From Exophiala sp. HKRS030 (lineage: Eukaryota > Ascomycota > Eurotiomycetes > Chaetothyriales > Herpotrichiellaceae): 64,000 nucleotides of DNA. The position numbers and the translations under genes were made by a program. Under the pieces are notes generated by a model. It ran no database searches. It was given only the letters and a program-made list of their open reading frames with translations, and was not told where the DNA came from. Of the stretch, positions 33,912-45,108 are shown in pieces (the first letter of the stretch is position 1; the number at the start of each line of letters is the position of its first letter). Location: positions 1,240,001-1,304,000 of the forward strand of contig JAHWDD010000010.1 of NCBI GenBank assembly GCA_023897205.1, read 5' to 3'.

Positions 33912-34290
33912 AACTACTTTTTTATCTGATTGGAAATAGAGATTTCTGAATTGCCTTGCCAATGTCAAGTTGAGAGAGATATATCTATACTTGCAATGGT
34001 CATTTCGATGCCTGTATCCTGAGCTGGCCCCTTTGCCCCGTCCAGAGTTTGATTAGTGCCTCAAGGGTATTTGAGTTCGGATCAGAATATGTACAAGGGG
34101 ATAGTTCTTGCATTGTAAGAGTGTGATACTATTCCAGGTGTTAAAGAGGCGATGAATTTTTTAATACTACAACATCATTACGGATGTAATCAAAAACTTG
34201 AACAATAAAGTTGGTATACAGTAATTTTGTGTTGTTGAACCTATATGGCGCTCCTCGTGTCGCACCTGCCTGTTATTAGTCGCCGTGTGT
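33912..34290. other. intergenic between convergent pho84 and monooxygenase
   Basis: AT-rich 3' regions of convergent genes. No gene is seen. Confidence 0.4.
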
Positions 34291-36629
34291 TCACACCCCG
34301 CTGAAGAAGACACCTTCTATCCTTTTGCACGCTTCCGCCAACTCTTGAACCGAATGGCACGCCGCGAACGTGAACCTGTCGGGTCGTACCAAGACGTACT
34401 TTGCCCCCTCCAGGTCGGTCTTGATTCTGAACATGTCGTATCCGACGGGAGGAGGACGGTTGTCGCAGAGACCAGAAGCCTCAAATTCTTCACCCGTCGC
34501 GACGCGGTAGACTCGTTTTTGCGTTTGGATGTTTGTGGACTCGACGGCGGTGGCGTTGTTCGACGAGACCTTGACATCGGCACGGGCGTCTACCCCGTCA
34601 CCGACGCCCACACCGGGAGACATGATTAGATAACAAACTTCTTCCATTTTGACCTCATTGTTGGAGAGTTGTTCAATCTTTGACCGATTCAATTCGTTTC
34701 GTGTCGATTCCAACTGATCCAAATCGTCCACCAAAACCAAAAGTCTCAGGAACGAAGTCGACTCGGGTCGGAAGATGACATTGTCTGTGAAATCGACGTC
34801 GTCGTCGGCGTCGACGACGAATCTGCTCCCGGAGGACACGGCCTTGCAATATCCCTGAGCCAGTTGTCGTCCACCTCTCAGGTCCGGGAGGAAAGCCATC
34901 CCGTCGACGTACCTGTACCGAGCCATGGGGCCTCCTCTCCCACCGAGTTCCAGTCTCCTTCTGACGCTGGGGACGAGCCTCATGAACCACAAGATCCAAT
35001 CCCTCACAAAGATCTTGAACGGGTTTCGGGCAGTCGTGAGTTCACCGTTGGCAACGGTCGAAGCGATCGACTTGTCGAGTTGCTGTTTACGTTCCAGGCA
35101 CCAGCCGCTGAAAAGTCGTTCGTAAGGAACGGTAGTAGAACTTGTACAAGTTGATCGGCACGCGAGGACGAGTCTCCAAGCTATACCTGCCGCGTCTCTG
35201 AACCCGGAAGCAATACCTTGTCCTCCAACTTTGAAGAAAAATGATAAGTGAGTCGAAGACTACTGCAGCAGAGTAACTACTCCGGAACAATGGAAATGAA
35301 ATGGCGAGCTAAAAACTTACAAGGTGGCATGACGTGAGCCGCATCACCACACAAAATCACTCTTCCCACTGACCACCTGTTGCAACTTCTGGCAGAAAAG
35401 GAAAATGGCCTCGACCTCAATACGTGTATGCAATCGATTGGATACTGTACTGGATCTTTTAACCTGTTCACCACCGCCGCACATGTTTATGTCAGTCAAC
35501 TAGTTATCAAAGTTTACGAGAGGGTCGTTCCCTGCTCGGTGGCTATTGGTGATCAACATACCCATAAGTCTTGCCTGGGTGGGTGAGATAGGGAAAAATC
35601 ACGGCGGCCATCTTGTCGTAAGTGGCCATCTCCTGGGGGTCTTCGCCCATGTCGACGTCGACGACATACTCGAACCGCCAGAGCCGTTCCTTCCTCAAGC
35701 CAAACGTTCCACACACGGAAGGTCTGTCGGGGTTTCCGATGAACCTGAAATTCTTGGGAAAAAAGGCGTCGTAGACGTCTTGAGGGGTGAAGCCTAGCCT
35801 CCACAGTGGGAAATCTGGGTGCGTTTCTGGTGTCGGGAGGTCCATGTGATAATTCACCGCGACCCATGTCTCTTGATACTCGTACCTTTTTTTGTTTCAT
35901 GTTGTTTAGTGACCGAGCCCATTCGACACATGTTCAAGGAAGACATGGGAGCCAAGAAGAAAAGTAGGTCGGTATGACCACTCACCCAGGAACAGACTCC
36001 AACACCACTCCTCTCTTCTCAAGGTACATCTTCCTCGTGAATCCCGTCTTGCCGTCGGCACCGACCAGAAACTTGCCCTTGATCGACTTCTCCACACCTC
36101 CCATTGAGTCGTCTGTGTACTTGACCCTGACGTGGTCGTCGGTCTCCTCGATCTGGGTGACCGTACAACCCAGTTTTAGTTCTGATGCAGGACAAGCCAT
36201 TGCCGACTGCCGCACGTACTTCTCCATAACGGGTTGTCTGTGGCAGATGCCGCCGACGTGCCCGCTGCCACCGTGGGTCGTCGACAGGTCTACGTGCATA
36301 AAGGGTTTGGTCATCAGGCCGTCCTTGCCCGAAGTGAACCACAGGTGCGAGATGGGCTCGCCGATCTCGCTGTAGACCTTGTCGTAGATGCCGATCTCCT
36401 GCAAGAGGCGAATGCCGTCCTCGTCGAGCGCGATGCCTCGCGGGTCCGTGACGATTTCCCGCTCTCGCTCGATCACGACGTTTGGTATGGACTTCCGGCC
36501 CAGGAGAGCGCTGAGCAGGGCACCGGTCGGGCCACAGCCACATATGATGACTTCCGTCGTCATCTCCTCTCCATCGTCCATCTTGATGTCTTGCTTCGTA
36601 GTAGTGTCGTTGGTATTATCAAGACTCAT
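34291..36629 (-). CDS. FAD-dependent aromatic monooxygenase, phenol 2-monooxygenase-like
   Basis: Flavoprotein hydroxylase of the phenol 2-monooxygenase type (NADPH, O2; aromatic substrate unknown). Four exons: 36629-35986, 35885-35562, 35463-35321 and 35228-34291; introns of 100, 98 and 92 nt, longer than most in the window; 682 aa. The FAD-binding GxGxxG is IICGCGPTGALLSALLG at ~residue 29. The DG motif is FLVGADGKTGFTRK, and the GD motif is VILCGDAAHVMPP followed by FGGQGIASGFRDAAGIAWRL across the last intron. The C-terminal ~200 residues (FRPESTSFLRLLVLVDDLDQ, KYVLVRPDRFTFAACHSVQELAE) form the thioredoxin-like dimerisation domain of this family. It stands alone, without neighbours of a catabolic or secondary-metabolite cluster. 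All joins are in frame. Confidence 0.9.
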
Positions 36630-37850
36630 TGTGATTCCGTTCGGATATAAAGAGTAGTGTAACAATTCCCCCAGGAAAAGTCATTCATACGGTGCTACGA
36701 GTACGAGGGACTTTTTTAAACCCAAACCCGTACATACAGACATCTGGCAGAACTGTTTAGAGAAAGTGACAAAGTGGACTGACTTTTGTGTGTGTCTGCA
36801 AATAGGCCGCCGCCTTGGTTTGCCCCGGTGGGAAAAACATCGTGGAAAGGGTACCAATACTCCATCTACAGCTCAACAAAACACCAGTGGTCAGAGCGAC
36901 CGAAACCTAGTACTGCACGATCACAACAAGATAAACACCGAAAAACGCCGTTGTGACAATTCGCCCCCAGAAATGAGCATGGGATGTGAGATATTGGTGA
37001 AGCAGACTAGACCGTTTTCAAAGATGCGGGAAGCGGGACGCGGGCCTTTTGTGGGACGAAGAAGGACGACAACCGAGAGCCCAGCATCCCTTGTCAATGT
37101 ACCCCGTACTCTGTACCGACTTGCAAGAAAAGCCTGATCAAGTGGAACCGATTCATATAGGTAGAGTTGAACATCGTATTGTCTGAAGGAGGACATGAGC
37201 AGGCATGAATGAATTATAGTAGAGGGTTGCATCACGTAATTATATATATATCAAGTCCTGTCGCCTTATATGAGTCGGACCTCTGCAGCCACAGGGGCCT
37301 CTCCCGGCCTAGATCACATCATAAGGACAATTGCAAATGAAATAAAACCACTTACCTTGGTAAGTTTGTTGACTTCGTACACTCACCCTGGCTCATACAT
37401 CGGACATTCTGAGTCGCGTTCAAAGATCAACCCTCGGTCAAAAAGTACTTACAAGGCAGCAAAGTCTTTCATGATACTTGAATACAGAGAATAAGACCGG
37501 AAGTCGATCCTTTTTTGGCTGTCGAATTTCGGCTCTACAATAAAGTAAGTCACGCCCTCTATGCTGGTTAAGTCAGCTATCAAAACCACAAGCTTGATGC
37601 AATTATGGATCAGGTCCCTATTGACCGATCAGCTCTCAAATTATCCCTCTTTGCAATACTTTGCCTGTCCAAACAATCAGATGTAATCCGCGTTCCTGCA
37701 AGATTTTCGAAGTAGACTTGCATCGCTTTGACTGCTTGGAGCGAGGCCCAAACAGCGAGTTTACTTGAAAAGGGTTCAAAGCAACTATTGCCATCGATGA
37801 AGATCTGTTCGTGTCTGACAAGGTCAGTTCTTCACAACACCATCATATGC
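36630..37850. other. intergenic: monooxygenase promoter and khdc4-like 3' region
   Basis: 1.2 kb between two minus-strand genes. It includes an AT-rich TATATATAT near 37243 and short frames without recognisable features. No gene is supported. Confidence 0.4.
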
Positions 37851-39701
37851 TCACAGTCCTGGAGGGGGTGGAACAGCAGAGTAGCCTCCTGTAGGAGGTG
37901 GTGGAGGTGGCGCTCCTGAAATGTCCGAAGTCGGGGGAGGTGGTGGAGGAGCTGCACTGGAGTCGGTTGCCGGCGGTGGTGGAGGGGATTGCTGTTGTCC
38001 AGCGGCAGCAGCTTGTTGTTGTTGATAGTATTGATAGTAGGCAATGTAGTTCTGGTAACCACCATAAGCAGCATAAGGATCTCCGCCTGGTTGATTGGCG
38101 TAATACTGAGCCCATTGTGCTGCATAGTCGGTAGGAGAACCTGCACTGCCGGGCGCTGGAGTTGCAGGTGTCGCCGAATAAGGGGAATTGTAGCTTGCGC
38201 CGTGTGAATAGCTGTTGTCTTCGCGGTTTCGATCTCGTCCGTAGCCACCACCATAGTGACGACGATTAGAATCAGTACCATATCCATCAGTGTACGATTC
38301 CATCCGCTGAGGCGGCGGATTCGCTTTGAAGTGTTCATAATTCTGACGAACATTGGTGAGGAGGTCCTCACAAAGCTCCTTAGCCTTCTGCACTTGTTGC
38401 GGTTGCGGCCCAGCCACATGCAAATACATCGGCTCATCGGCTTCCTGTCCAGTACTGTGCTCCATGAAACCGCTTCCGCGACCTTTAATCTGGACACGAC
38501 AGCCGGTCTCCTGTTGGATGTGTTTGACGTAAGCTCCACCTTGACCAACCACCTGCGCACGTAAGTTGAAACCAGGGATGTTCTCCATGTCGAGAGGTAT
38601 ACGCTCTTCGGGCCATTTTCGCTGCACAGACAATGAGATGGTGATTCAATACATCATAGTGGCCTATACATACCCGTCCAAATTCATCACGCTCAAATGG
38701 TTCGGGCTCCCTGCGCTTGAAGCGCCTTTCGTCGACAAGATTGGGTAGTTCCTGTTTCATAAGCTCCTCAATCTTTGCAATGGCCTTCTCTAGGCCTGCT
38801 TTGGAAGTGCTGGTAACGTGCAAGTACAAAGGTGGGTTCTAAGTCAGATGGTTAGGTTAGCACTTTGACCAGCGTACGAACTCGTCATTTACATACCGCT
38901 GCAGTTGCCATGCTTTTGTCGGGGAAATAAGAGCCACGGGTCGTGACATCTGAGGCAGGATGTTAGTTGCTGTTTAACGAAGTTCGAAGACGTGTTAAGC
39001 ATCGTACCGCAACCAGTTTCATCCTTGATCTGGAGTCACAACAATGTCAGCATGTCCGCGTCCCATCGTAACCTGTGATTTGGCTCAACAACACGGCAAA
39101 TGTTTGCCATGCGCAGAGATCTAGAGGCAGGGAGTATTTACCATCTTTTGAGCCGAACCCCTGGTCAAGGTGTATTTGTTACGTAGATCGTTGATCTCGA
39201 TATCTTTAATGTAGTCACCATCCGCTACGTAGATCTCCCCGTCGACCTTGCTAGTATTCTGGGATGAGGTAGGAGTCGAAGGCTTTGCTGCTGGTGTGGG
39301 TGTTGAGGACTATGTATGTGGGTCAGTGTCTGAACAGCGATGTTGGTACGGAAACGACTCACCGATCGGATGGGAGGTACGTCGACATGTTGAATGCCTT
39401 TGCGCGCTTGTAGATCGGCGTTGATTTTGGCAGCGGCCGCAGCTGTGAATTTGGTAAGTAAGTGAGCCACGCCCTCGATGCGTGTCGTGAACATACCTGC
39501 GGCAGCGGCAGGATCCAGAGGAGTACTACGTTTCTCGCCGGCAGGACTCTGACTGTCTTTATCCAATGGACTCCGACTTCTTCTACTTTCGGTCAGTCTG
39601 GACGCAGGAGATCGAGAACGTCGGTCGAAGCGCGAAGCCTTTCGCGGTTCGGGTTCGGTTTGGTCGAAGCGCGACCGCTTTCGAGGCGCTTCTTCGGTCA
39701 T
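37851..39701 (-). CDS. KH-domain RNA-binding protein, KHDC4/BLOM7-like
   Basis: Predicted pre-mRNA splicing-associated protein with two KH-like domains. Seven exons: 39701-39497, 39442-39363, 39309-39142, 39029-39008, 38949-38897, 38838-38674 and 38621-37851; 487 aa. The N-terminus is RS-like (KRSRFDQTEPEPRKASRFDRRSRS). The first KH-like segment runs IYVADGDYIKDIEINDLRNK, LTRGSAQKM, IKDETGCDVTTRGSYFPD and LYLHVTSTSKAGLEKAIAKI. The second is RIPLDMENIPGFNLRAQVVG, QGGAYVKHIQQETGCRVQIK and EPMYLHVAGPQPQQVQKAKE. The tail is Tyr/Gln-rich, then poly-Pro (three PPPPP-type runs). Exon 4 is only 22 nt. The DVTTRGSYF motif supports KHDC4 rather than SF1/BBP. All phases agree. Confidence 0.9.
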
Positions 39702-39983
39702 TGCGTTTGCGGTAAATGAGCGACTCAGGGCCGTAAATGATGTCGCCGACTGGGCAAAGGAGCAAAGGAGCTTGTCACAATAGAGAAGACGCACAAAGAA
39801 AGATAGAGGACAAGAAGGACGAGAGTCGCAAAGCTAACAGTCTGCGGTGACAGAAGGATGAAGATTTTGGGGGCGCATCCGAACAAGTCCTTGGCGGCTA
39901 GAGGAAACTGATTGAACATCGCCGCTTTTACAAGTATCTACCCCTTTGTAAACTTCATGTACTCACTACCTGACCAGTGTCGT

Positions 39984-41259
39984 CTAGTCACCGTCATCAC
40001 CGTCACTGTCATGGTCTCGCTTCTTCCTCTTCTTTGATGTCCGACCGCCGGATACTTCTGCATCTTTGTCCTCGAGGACATAGCACCTGGCATCTCGTTC
40101 CTCGCCTCGCCATGCGCCTTTTCTCTTTCCCTGTTCACTCCTGTCTTTGCCGGTGGTGATCTCACCTATCGTCCTCGCATGTTGGTACCCTGGATATGCC
40201 GACCACGGAAACTTGAAGCTTTCCACGACTTTCAACCCCGAATGTCTCGCTAAATCACGAATGTTCCAGAGCGTGTAGGGTTCCCCTTCAAACAAAGTCA
40301 CAAGGATTTGACCACTGACGGCACCTGGATCTCGACGACTCTCATTCTCAGGAACATCATCGTACTCGTCTTCGTCATCGTCATCATCATATGTATCCGA
40401 TTTGATCACCTTCGCAGGACGAGTAGGGGTTGACAGTAGTTCCTTGGCACCTTTGAAGAATCCCACCAGGAGTTCCTGATTATACCGGACTTGTCTGTTG
40501 ACATCCGTACTGAGACCACCGACATGCGGGAAGTTGAAGACAATCTTCGTGAATGGACCGTAAGCTCGAAGGACCTTTTTGTGTGCCGAGAAGAGCTTCG
40601 TGGCGTCAATACCGTAGATTACGTTCACTTTCGGTACCTTTGAGGTTTGTTGTCCAGTTCCGCCATCAGTAGATGCAGCAGTATCAGGTGTAGGCGGTGG
40701 TGAGAAGCCAATCCACTCTGCTTCTTCTCCGCTGATGTTCCCATCATCTAAGCTCGTAGGCTCATCTTCCGGAGTTTTTGTTGCTGGAGTTTCGTGACCC
40801 ACGCCTCCCAGTCGGCTCAATGTTTGAGTAACATTGGGATACTTGGTCTCCAAGGTCTCTCTAGAGTCATAGCATGTCGCGGTAATCTGGTTGACTTTAT
40901 GATGTTGCTTCAAGGACAGTGAGAAAGAAAAGTCACCTATATTTGATGTTTTATTGATTAGCATGTTGTTGTCATAGTCTTCGTGCTCAGACTCAAGCCA
41001 ACGACGTGGCGACAAGTTCCGTTGCAAGGACAAAACCGATCATACCTTCACCTACAAGTAGGACATTGTCAAACTTTGTAAATGACACTTTCAGCCGAGC
41101 TTGTGGATTGCCATGAGGAGCAGACTGGGTCGCAGCAGCTTTTTTCACAGCCGGTGGTGGTTTTTGGCTATGCTGTCGTCGTGAAATACTCTTGTTCCCT
41201 TTTCTAGGGTTGTCGTGATGGTTCGAATGTCTTTGGGCTTGACGTTTGACTTTGCCCAT
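39984..41259 (-). CDS. BMT5: 25S rRNA uridine-N(3) methyltransferase, Bmt5-like
   Basis: Nucleolar Rossmann-fold methyltransferase (DUF2431 family) that makes m3U2634 of 25S rRNA in yeast. Two exons, 41259-41046 and 40936-39984, with a 109-nt intron; 388 aa. The intron interrupts the SAM motif: splicing gives NVLLVGEGDFSFSLSLKQHH, the family hallmark. Also conserved are ITATCYDSRETLETKYPNV, VIYGIDATKL, YGPFTKIVFNFPHVGG, NRQVRYNQELLVGFFKGAKELL, GQILVTLFEGEPYTLWNIR and KVVESFKFPWSAYPGYQHAR. A Lys/Arg-rich N-terminus and acidic C-terminal tail are typical of nucleolar proteins. A ~60-residue Pro/Asp/Glu-rich insert (about residues 100-165) is disordered. It shares a 278-bp divergent promoter with pex10. 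Confidence 0.93.
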
Positions 41260-41537
41260 TTATCGAGGTAGAGCAGTTTTCTCATAGCTCACAAAAGATC
41301 GAATTCCTCGTCAAAATTCCCAGCTGGACGTAAATGTACGAAGTCCAAGATCTAAAGCGGCGTGATCTGCAGGATACTCGAACCTCGGCACTCTTCATCA
41401 TCAGCCTTGCGTGGACGTAGTCGATGAAATTGTTCTGCAATCATCACATACAATCCTCATACCCTGGACCGTGAACCTTTTCACAGTCCTTGACGGGGCT
41501 GTTGCCCTTACATCTCTACCTAGGTCATCAACACAAC

Positions 41538-42707
41538 ATGTCAACACAACAACCGTCCCCCGAACCCTCCGCGCCCTCGTTGGAATATCCCTTCGCGACC
41601 TCCCCGGACATCCTACGGACGCACCAGAAGGACGCCTACGTGACCGGGACACTCTCGGCACAAGCGTCGACGATTCTTCGAGCCCTACTCGGCGCACGAT
41701 TCGCACACAAGTACTCCGAATCGACCTCCCACCTCAGCGAATTGTTGTATCTATGCCTGACCACACTCTTGGGGAACCGGACGTTGGGTGAGGAATACTG
41801 CGACGTGATACAAGTCGAGGATGACACTTTGAGGCTTGCCGGACTCGAAAGGAGGGTCGGCTATATCGCCAGCGTGGTATTCTCACCGTGGTTGTTGGGG
41901 AAAACGCTCCCAGCACTCAGACGCAAATTACGGAGTAAATTGGAATGGAACATTGAACACGCCGAAGCTCAGAACCAACAACAAAACCAACGCCAGAGGG
42001 GTGGCAGTAGCAAGACTCCCTCTCCCTCGAGAAGTTTGAAATTGCAAAAATATCTCCTCCAACATCTCGACACACTCACATCCCCCAACCCCGTTTACGC
42101 CCTGAGTCTGGCGACTTTTTATTTCACCGGGGCATATTATCATCTGTCCAAACGACTTTTCCGACTGAGGTATGTCTTTACGAAACAGATCAAACCGGAC
42201 GAGCAGAGAGTGGGGTATGAGGTTTTGGGTGTTTTGTTGGTGTTACAGATGGCGGTTCAGTCGGCCTTGCACGTCAGAGAGACTTATCTAGACGCCACAT
42301 CCTTACCGAGCGGCGACGGAAGAACACCAACTCAGACAATGGCCCTCCTGGGTAACGGTGCCGAAGTTTCCATCTCCTCCGGCCTCGGTACTTCCTCCCC
42401 GACCAACTTGCTCGCAGATATAGACGCGCCCCCTTCAAAACTACCTCCGGGTCTCTCGGACAACACTTCGACACCTGTCCCGGAAAACGCCAGGTACGAT
42501 CTTTCCGACCCCCAACTCATGGCTTGGATCCCCGCAGGCCAACAACGGAAATGTACCTTGTGTCTCGAACCCTTCAGGGACCCGAGTGCCACCACCTGCG
42601 GCCACGTGTTTTGTTGGAGTTGCGTACAGGATTGGGTCAAGGAAAAGGCCGAATGTCCGCTGTGTAGGCAGAGCGTGCTGCCTCAAAAGGTTTTGCCGTT
42701 ACGATAA
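41538..42707 (+). CDS. pex10: peroxisomal RING ubiquitin ligase Pex10
   Basis: Integral peroxisomal-membrane E3 ligase that, with Pex2 and Pex12, ubiquitinates the import receptor Pex5 for recycling. Single exon, 389 aa. The N-terminal domain has FATSPDILRTHQKDAYVTGTL, RYGARFAHKY-type and LLYLCLTTLLGNRTLGEEYC segments typical of Pex10. Hydrophobic spans include IASVVFSPWLLGKTLP and YALSLATFYFTGAYYHLSKR (conserved). The C3HC4 RING is at the C-terminus: CTLCLEPF, CGHVFCWSCVQDW and CPLCRQ. The start at 41538 (MSTQQ) is the first ATG. A disordered insert of ~75 residues lies before the RING. One exact TACGGAGTA at 41929 lies in this frame, the only copy inside a coding region. Confidence 0.96.
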   Translation: MSTQQPSPEPSAPSLEYPFATSPDILRTHQKDAYVTGTLSAQASTILRALLGARFAHKYSESTSHLSELLYLCLTTLLGNRTLGEEYCDVIQVEDDTLRLAGLERRVGYIASVVFSPWLLGKTLPALRRKLRSKLEWNIEHAEAQNQQQNQRQRGGSSKTPSPSRSLKLQKYLLQHLDTLTSPNPVYALSLATFYFTGAYYHLSKRLFRLRYVFTKQIKPDEQRVGYEVLGVLLVLQMAVQSALHVRETYLDATSLPSGDGRTPTQTMALLGNGAEVSISSGLGTSSPTNLLADIDAPPSKLPPGLSDNTSTPVPENARYDLSDPQLMAWIPAGQQRKCTLCLEPFRDPSATTCGHVFCWSCVQDWVKEKAECPLCRQSVLPQKVLPLR

Positions 42708-42971
42708 GGAGAAGCCTTTGATGTATATATTTATATCATAATGGCAACACAAAAATTGATGGAAATGTGTAACGAACATCATACCCGAAAAACGTGACTA
42801 ATACATCGTAGATTATGCCATGTGCTGTATGTACTACAACAACAAAATACCATATGTATATACTATGCAATTCCCCATGAACGCTCATTATGACACTCCC
42901 AGAAACCGAGTTATAACGCCCGAAACCAATTTCCCGTCCACAATTTATTCAAGTCAGATCGGATCGGTTTT

Positions 42972-44585
42972 TTAAACGGCTCCCACCTTTTTCGGTTTCA
43001 CAGGACTATCCTCCTCCCCTTCCTCACCCTCGCTCATCAGACCTTCGAGTTCGAACTCTTCAGCGTCCCTAACTTGCTGACTGTCGGTGACCCGATGGCG
43101 AGGTAACACCGATCCGTTGGCGGGTCCTGGGACATCGCCGTTCAGCCCGTGGAGGACCGAGACCTTTCTCGAGTGGCCGCTGCTCGGCCCCGCGGCGGTG
43201 CTCAGGGAGCGGTTGCGCGGCGGGCCACGGAGACCGTTGCTCTCGTCGTCCGGCCAGGCGTGCGACGCGTAAACGTAGAGCAGAATGTTGACAAAGAGGT
43301 AGAGTAGGAAGGCGATCGAGTAGAGAATGAGGATGTAGCTGACGTGTGTGACATCGGCGTCGGACAAGAGGTGCATCTGTTCTTCGGTTGCACCCATGAA
43401 CAAGAAACCAGATGCGTAGAGGAGCTAGAAACAAGAATGTCAGTCTGATATGCCCAACCAACAGTGGCGCAGTACCAATGGTAGAAACAAACTTACGAAT
43501 GGTGGCAGATGCTGCCAACTGTTGACTTCGCCGCCTCCCCTGCTGTCTTTGAGCAAGAAGGAGATTTCGACGATCCGCGCCGCCCCAGCCGCCATGAGAG
43601 TGTAGCCGAAAACCGTGTGGACCATGGTACTCAATGGCAGCTCCTGAGGGTGTCCGCCCATGGCCCAACCCGTGAGCACAATGACGATGCCGGGCAAGAT
43701 GTTACGCTTGGGACGTCCACTCCTGGATCGTGAGAGCCAGACGCCGAGAAGCCCCGCGCACCACCATACGATACCCATGCTCGTGTGCTGCAGGTCGTTC
43801 TTGACCCAAGGGTGACCCCACCGGTGTTCAGTGAAGGTGTTGACGCAACCCCAGGCGGCGATGACGATGCTGTCGAAGAACTCTTGACTGCGGCCGGTGC
43901 GCCTGAGCCACGCCTGGCCGATGAGCAAGAGAAGCGTCATGATGATTCCGTAGGCGATGAACGCAGAGCCCATGATGAAATGCGCCAGACATTGTCCGAG
44001 ATGGTCTCCTCGGCAATAGCCCATGGCGACGATGCCGCCGAAGAGCATCTGCGTCCACGAGACAATGGGCATGGCCTTGCCCAACCAGCCATGTACGATG
44101 ACCACTCCACGTCGACCTCCTCTTCCCATCTTGCCTCCGAAAACTCTCCCGACCCACCCGCTCTTTTCTTCAAGGTGTAATTTGAGCCCGACGCCCAGGC
44201 CAACCTGGACGATCAACATGAAAACCAGGCTGTTCGCAAAACTCGCATGAATGTTGGGGTGCTTGAACTGTCGCCCCTTGTGCATGTGGCCGAGGAAGTA
44301 TGCGACTGTAGCCACCACGGTGCCCGCAATCTGTACGGGCACATGCCATCTACTCTTGATGATACCCAGGACCATGCCGTAGGGAAAGATCATGCCAAAG
44401 GACAGGATCATAAGGAGGATATGCGTCCATAGTCGCGAGTCGAGAGGGTCCGGTGAGACTGCCGCTCCCTCGGGGATCTTGTCTGTATGTCCGCCATGGG
44501 CAGAAGCGGTCGACGCGAGGCCTAAGATGGAGAAGACGAGGAGGAGTGGTCGAATTCGGGTTGACTCGACGTGGAAGTGCTGCAT
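42972..44585 (-). CDS. YTP1-like multi-span membrane protein
   Basis: Fungal protein of the Ytp1 family (DUF2427 plus Ytp1 C-terminal domain), structurally related to cytochrome b561/ferric reductase-type membrane proteins; its activity is not known. Two exons, 44585-43497 and 43424-42972, with a 72-nt phase-0 intron; 513 aa. A signal peptide (LLLVFSILGLASTASA, cleavage before HGG) is followed by about 11 hydrophobic segments. His residues within or next to spans (WTHILLMILSFGMIFPYGM, LGHMHKGRQFKHPNIHASF, VVIVHGWLGKAMPIVSWTQM, HFIMGSAFIAYG, EHRWGHPWVKNDLQHTSMG) are those expected of possible haem-ligating positions. The C-terminal ~95 residues are disordered, acidic and cytosolic. ATG 44585 is the first in frame. 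The gene ends 264 bp from the convergent pex10. Confidence 0.88.
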
Positions 44586-45108
44586 TGTCAACGCGCAGCG
44601 CGAAAAGGTGACGGAGCAAAGGGAGATATCTGGACTGGCAGAGGCCGTCGTTTCAACAGACAGGCATTGGGCCGACGGGTAGAATGTGTACTAGCAACAA
44701 CGGTGCCTGTGATATTGAGATGGTTAATAAGTCAGGAGAATCCAGTCGTTGAACACAATCATGGTGTGTCTGGCCGGCAGATCCGGCAGAAATGCGCAGT
44801 GAATTCTCCACATTGAAGGAAAAAGGTGGCCTGGTCTGACCACAATATGTTACGAATACCTACTCCGTACGGAGTACCTACTCTTACATTACAGGACGTC
44901 GATTTCTATCAGTGGCGACTAGGAATCAGTCTTCGTCAACACATGGGGACAAGTCATTAGTTGCATACAGACTTCATTAATGCTATCCCTTGCTTAATGA
45001 TCTCACAAGGATTATAACAATACCCAAAGCTGCTTCTTCCTCAATATCACTCCACCATTACTGACAGTCGCCTCCTTATCAATCTCTCGAGACAGTAGAA
45101 AATCCGCT
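44586..45108. promoter_or_regulatory. ytp1-like promoter region with 16-bp palindrome
   Basis: Upstream of the YTP1-like gene (-) and downstream of the chitin deacetylase (-). It contains the perfect 16-bp palindrome TACTCCGTACGGAGTA at 44861-44876, about 280 bp upstream of the ytp1-like start. Confidence 0.5.
44861..44876. promoter_or_regulatory. 16-bp perfect palindrome TACTCCGTACGGAGTA
   Basis: Two copies of the dispersed 9-mer, in inverted orientation and overlapping by two bases, form a perfect palindrome about 280 bp upstream of the YTP1-like gene start. It could be a dimer-binding site; this is unproven. Confidence 0.5.

Noticed and set aside
33177..33968. 263-codon minus-strand frame rich in Gly, Asp and Val
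   Set aside because: Shadow of the GC3-rich third exon of pho84.
34291..36629. Possible secondary-metabolite or aromatic-catabolism gene cluster around the FAD monooxygenase
   Set aside because: Neighbours are a phosphate transporter and a KH-domain RNA-binding protein; no synthase, regulator or other catabolic enzyme is adjacent.
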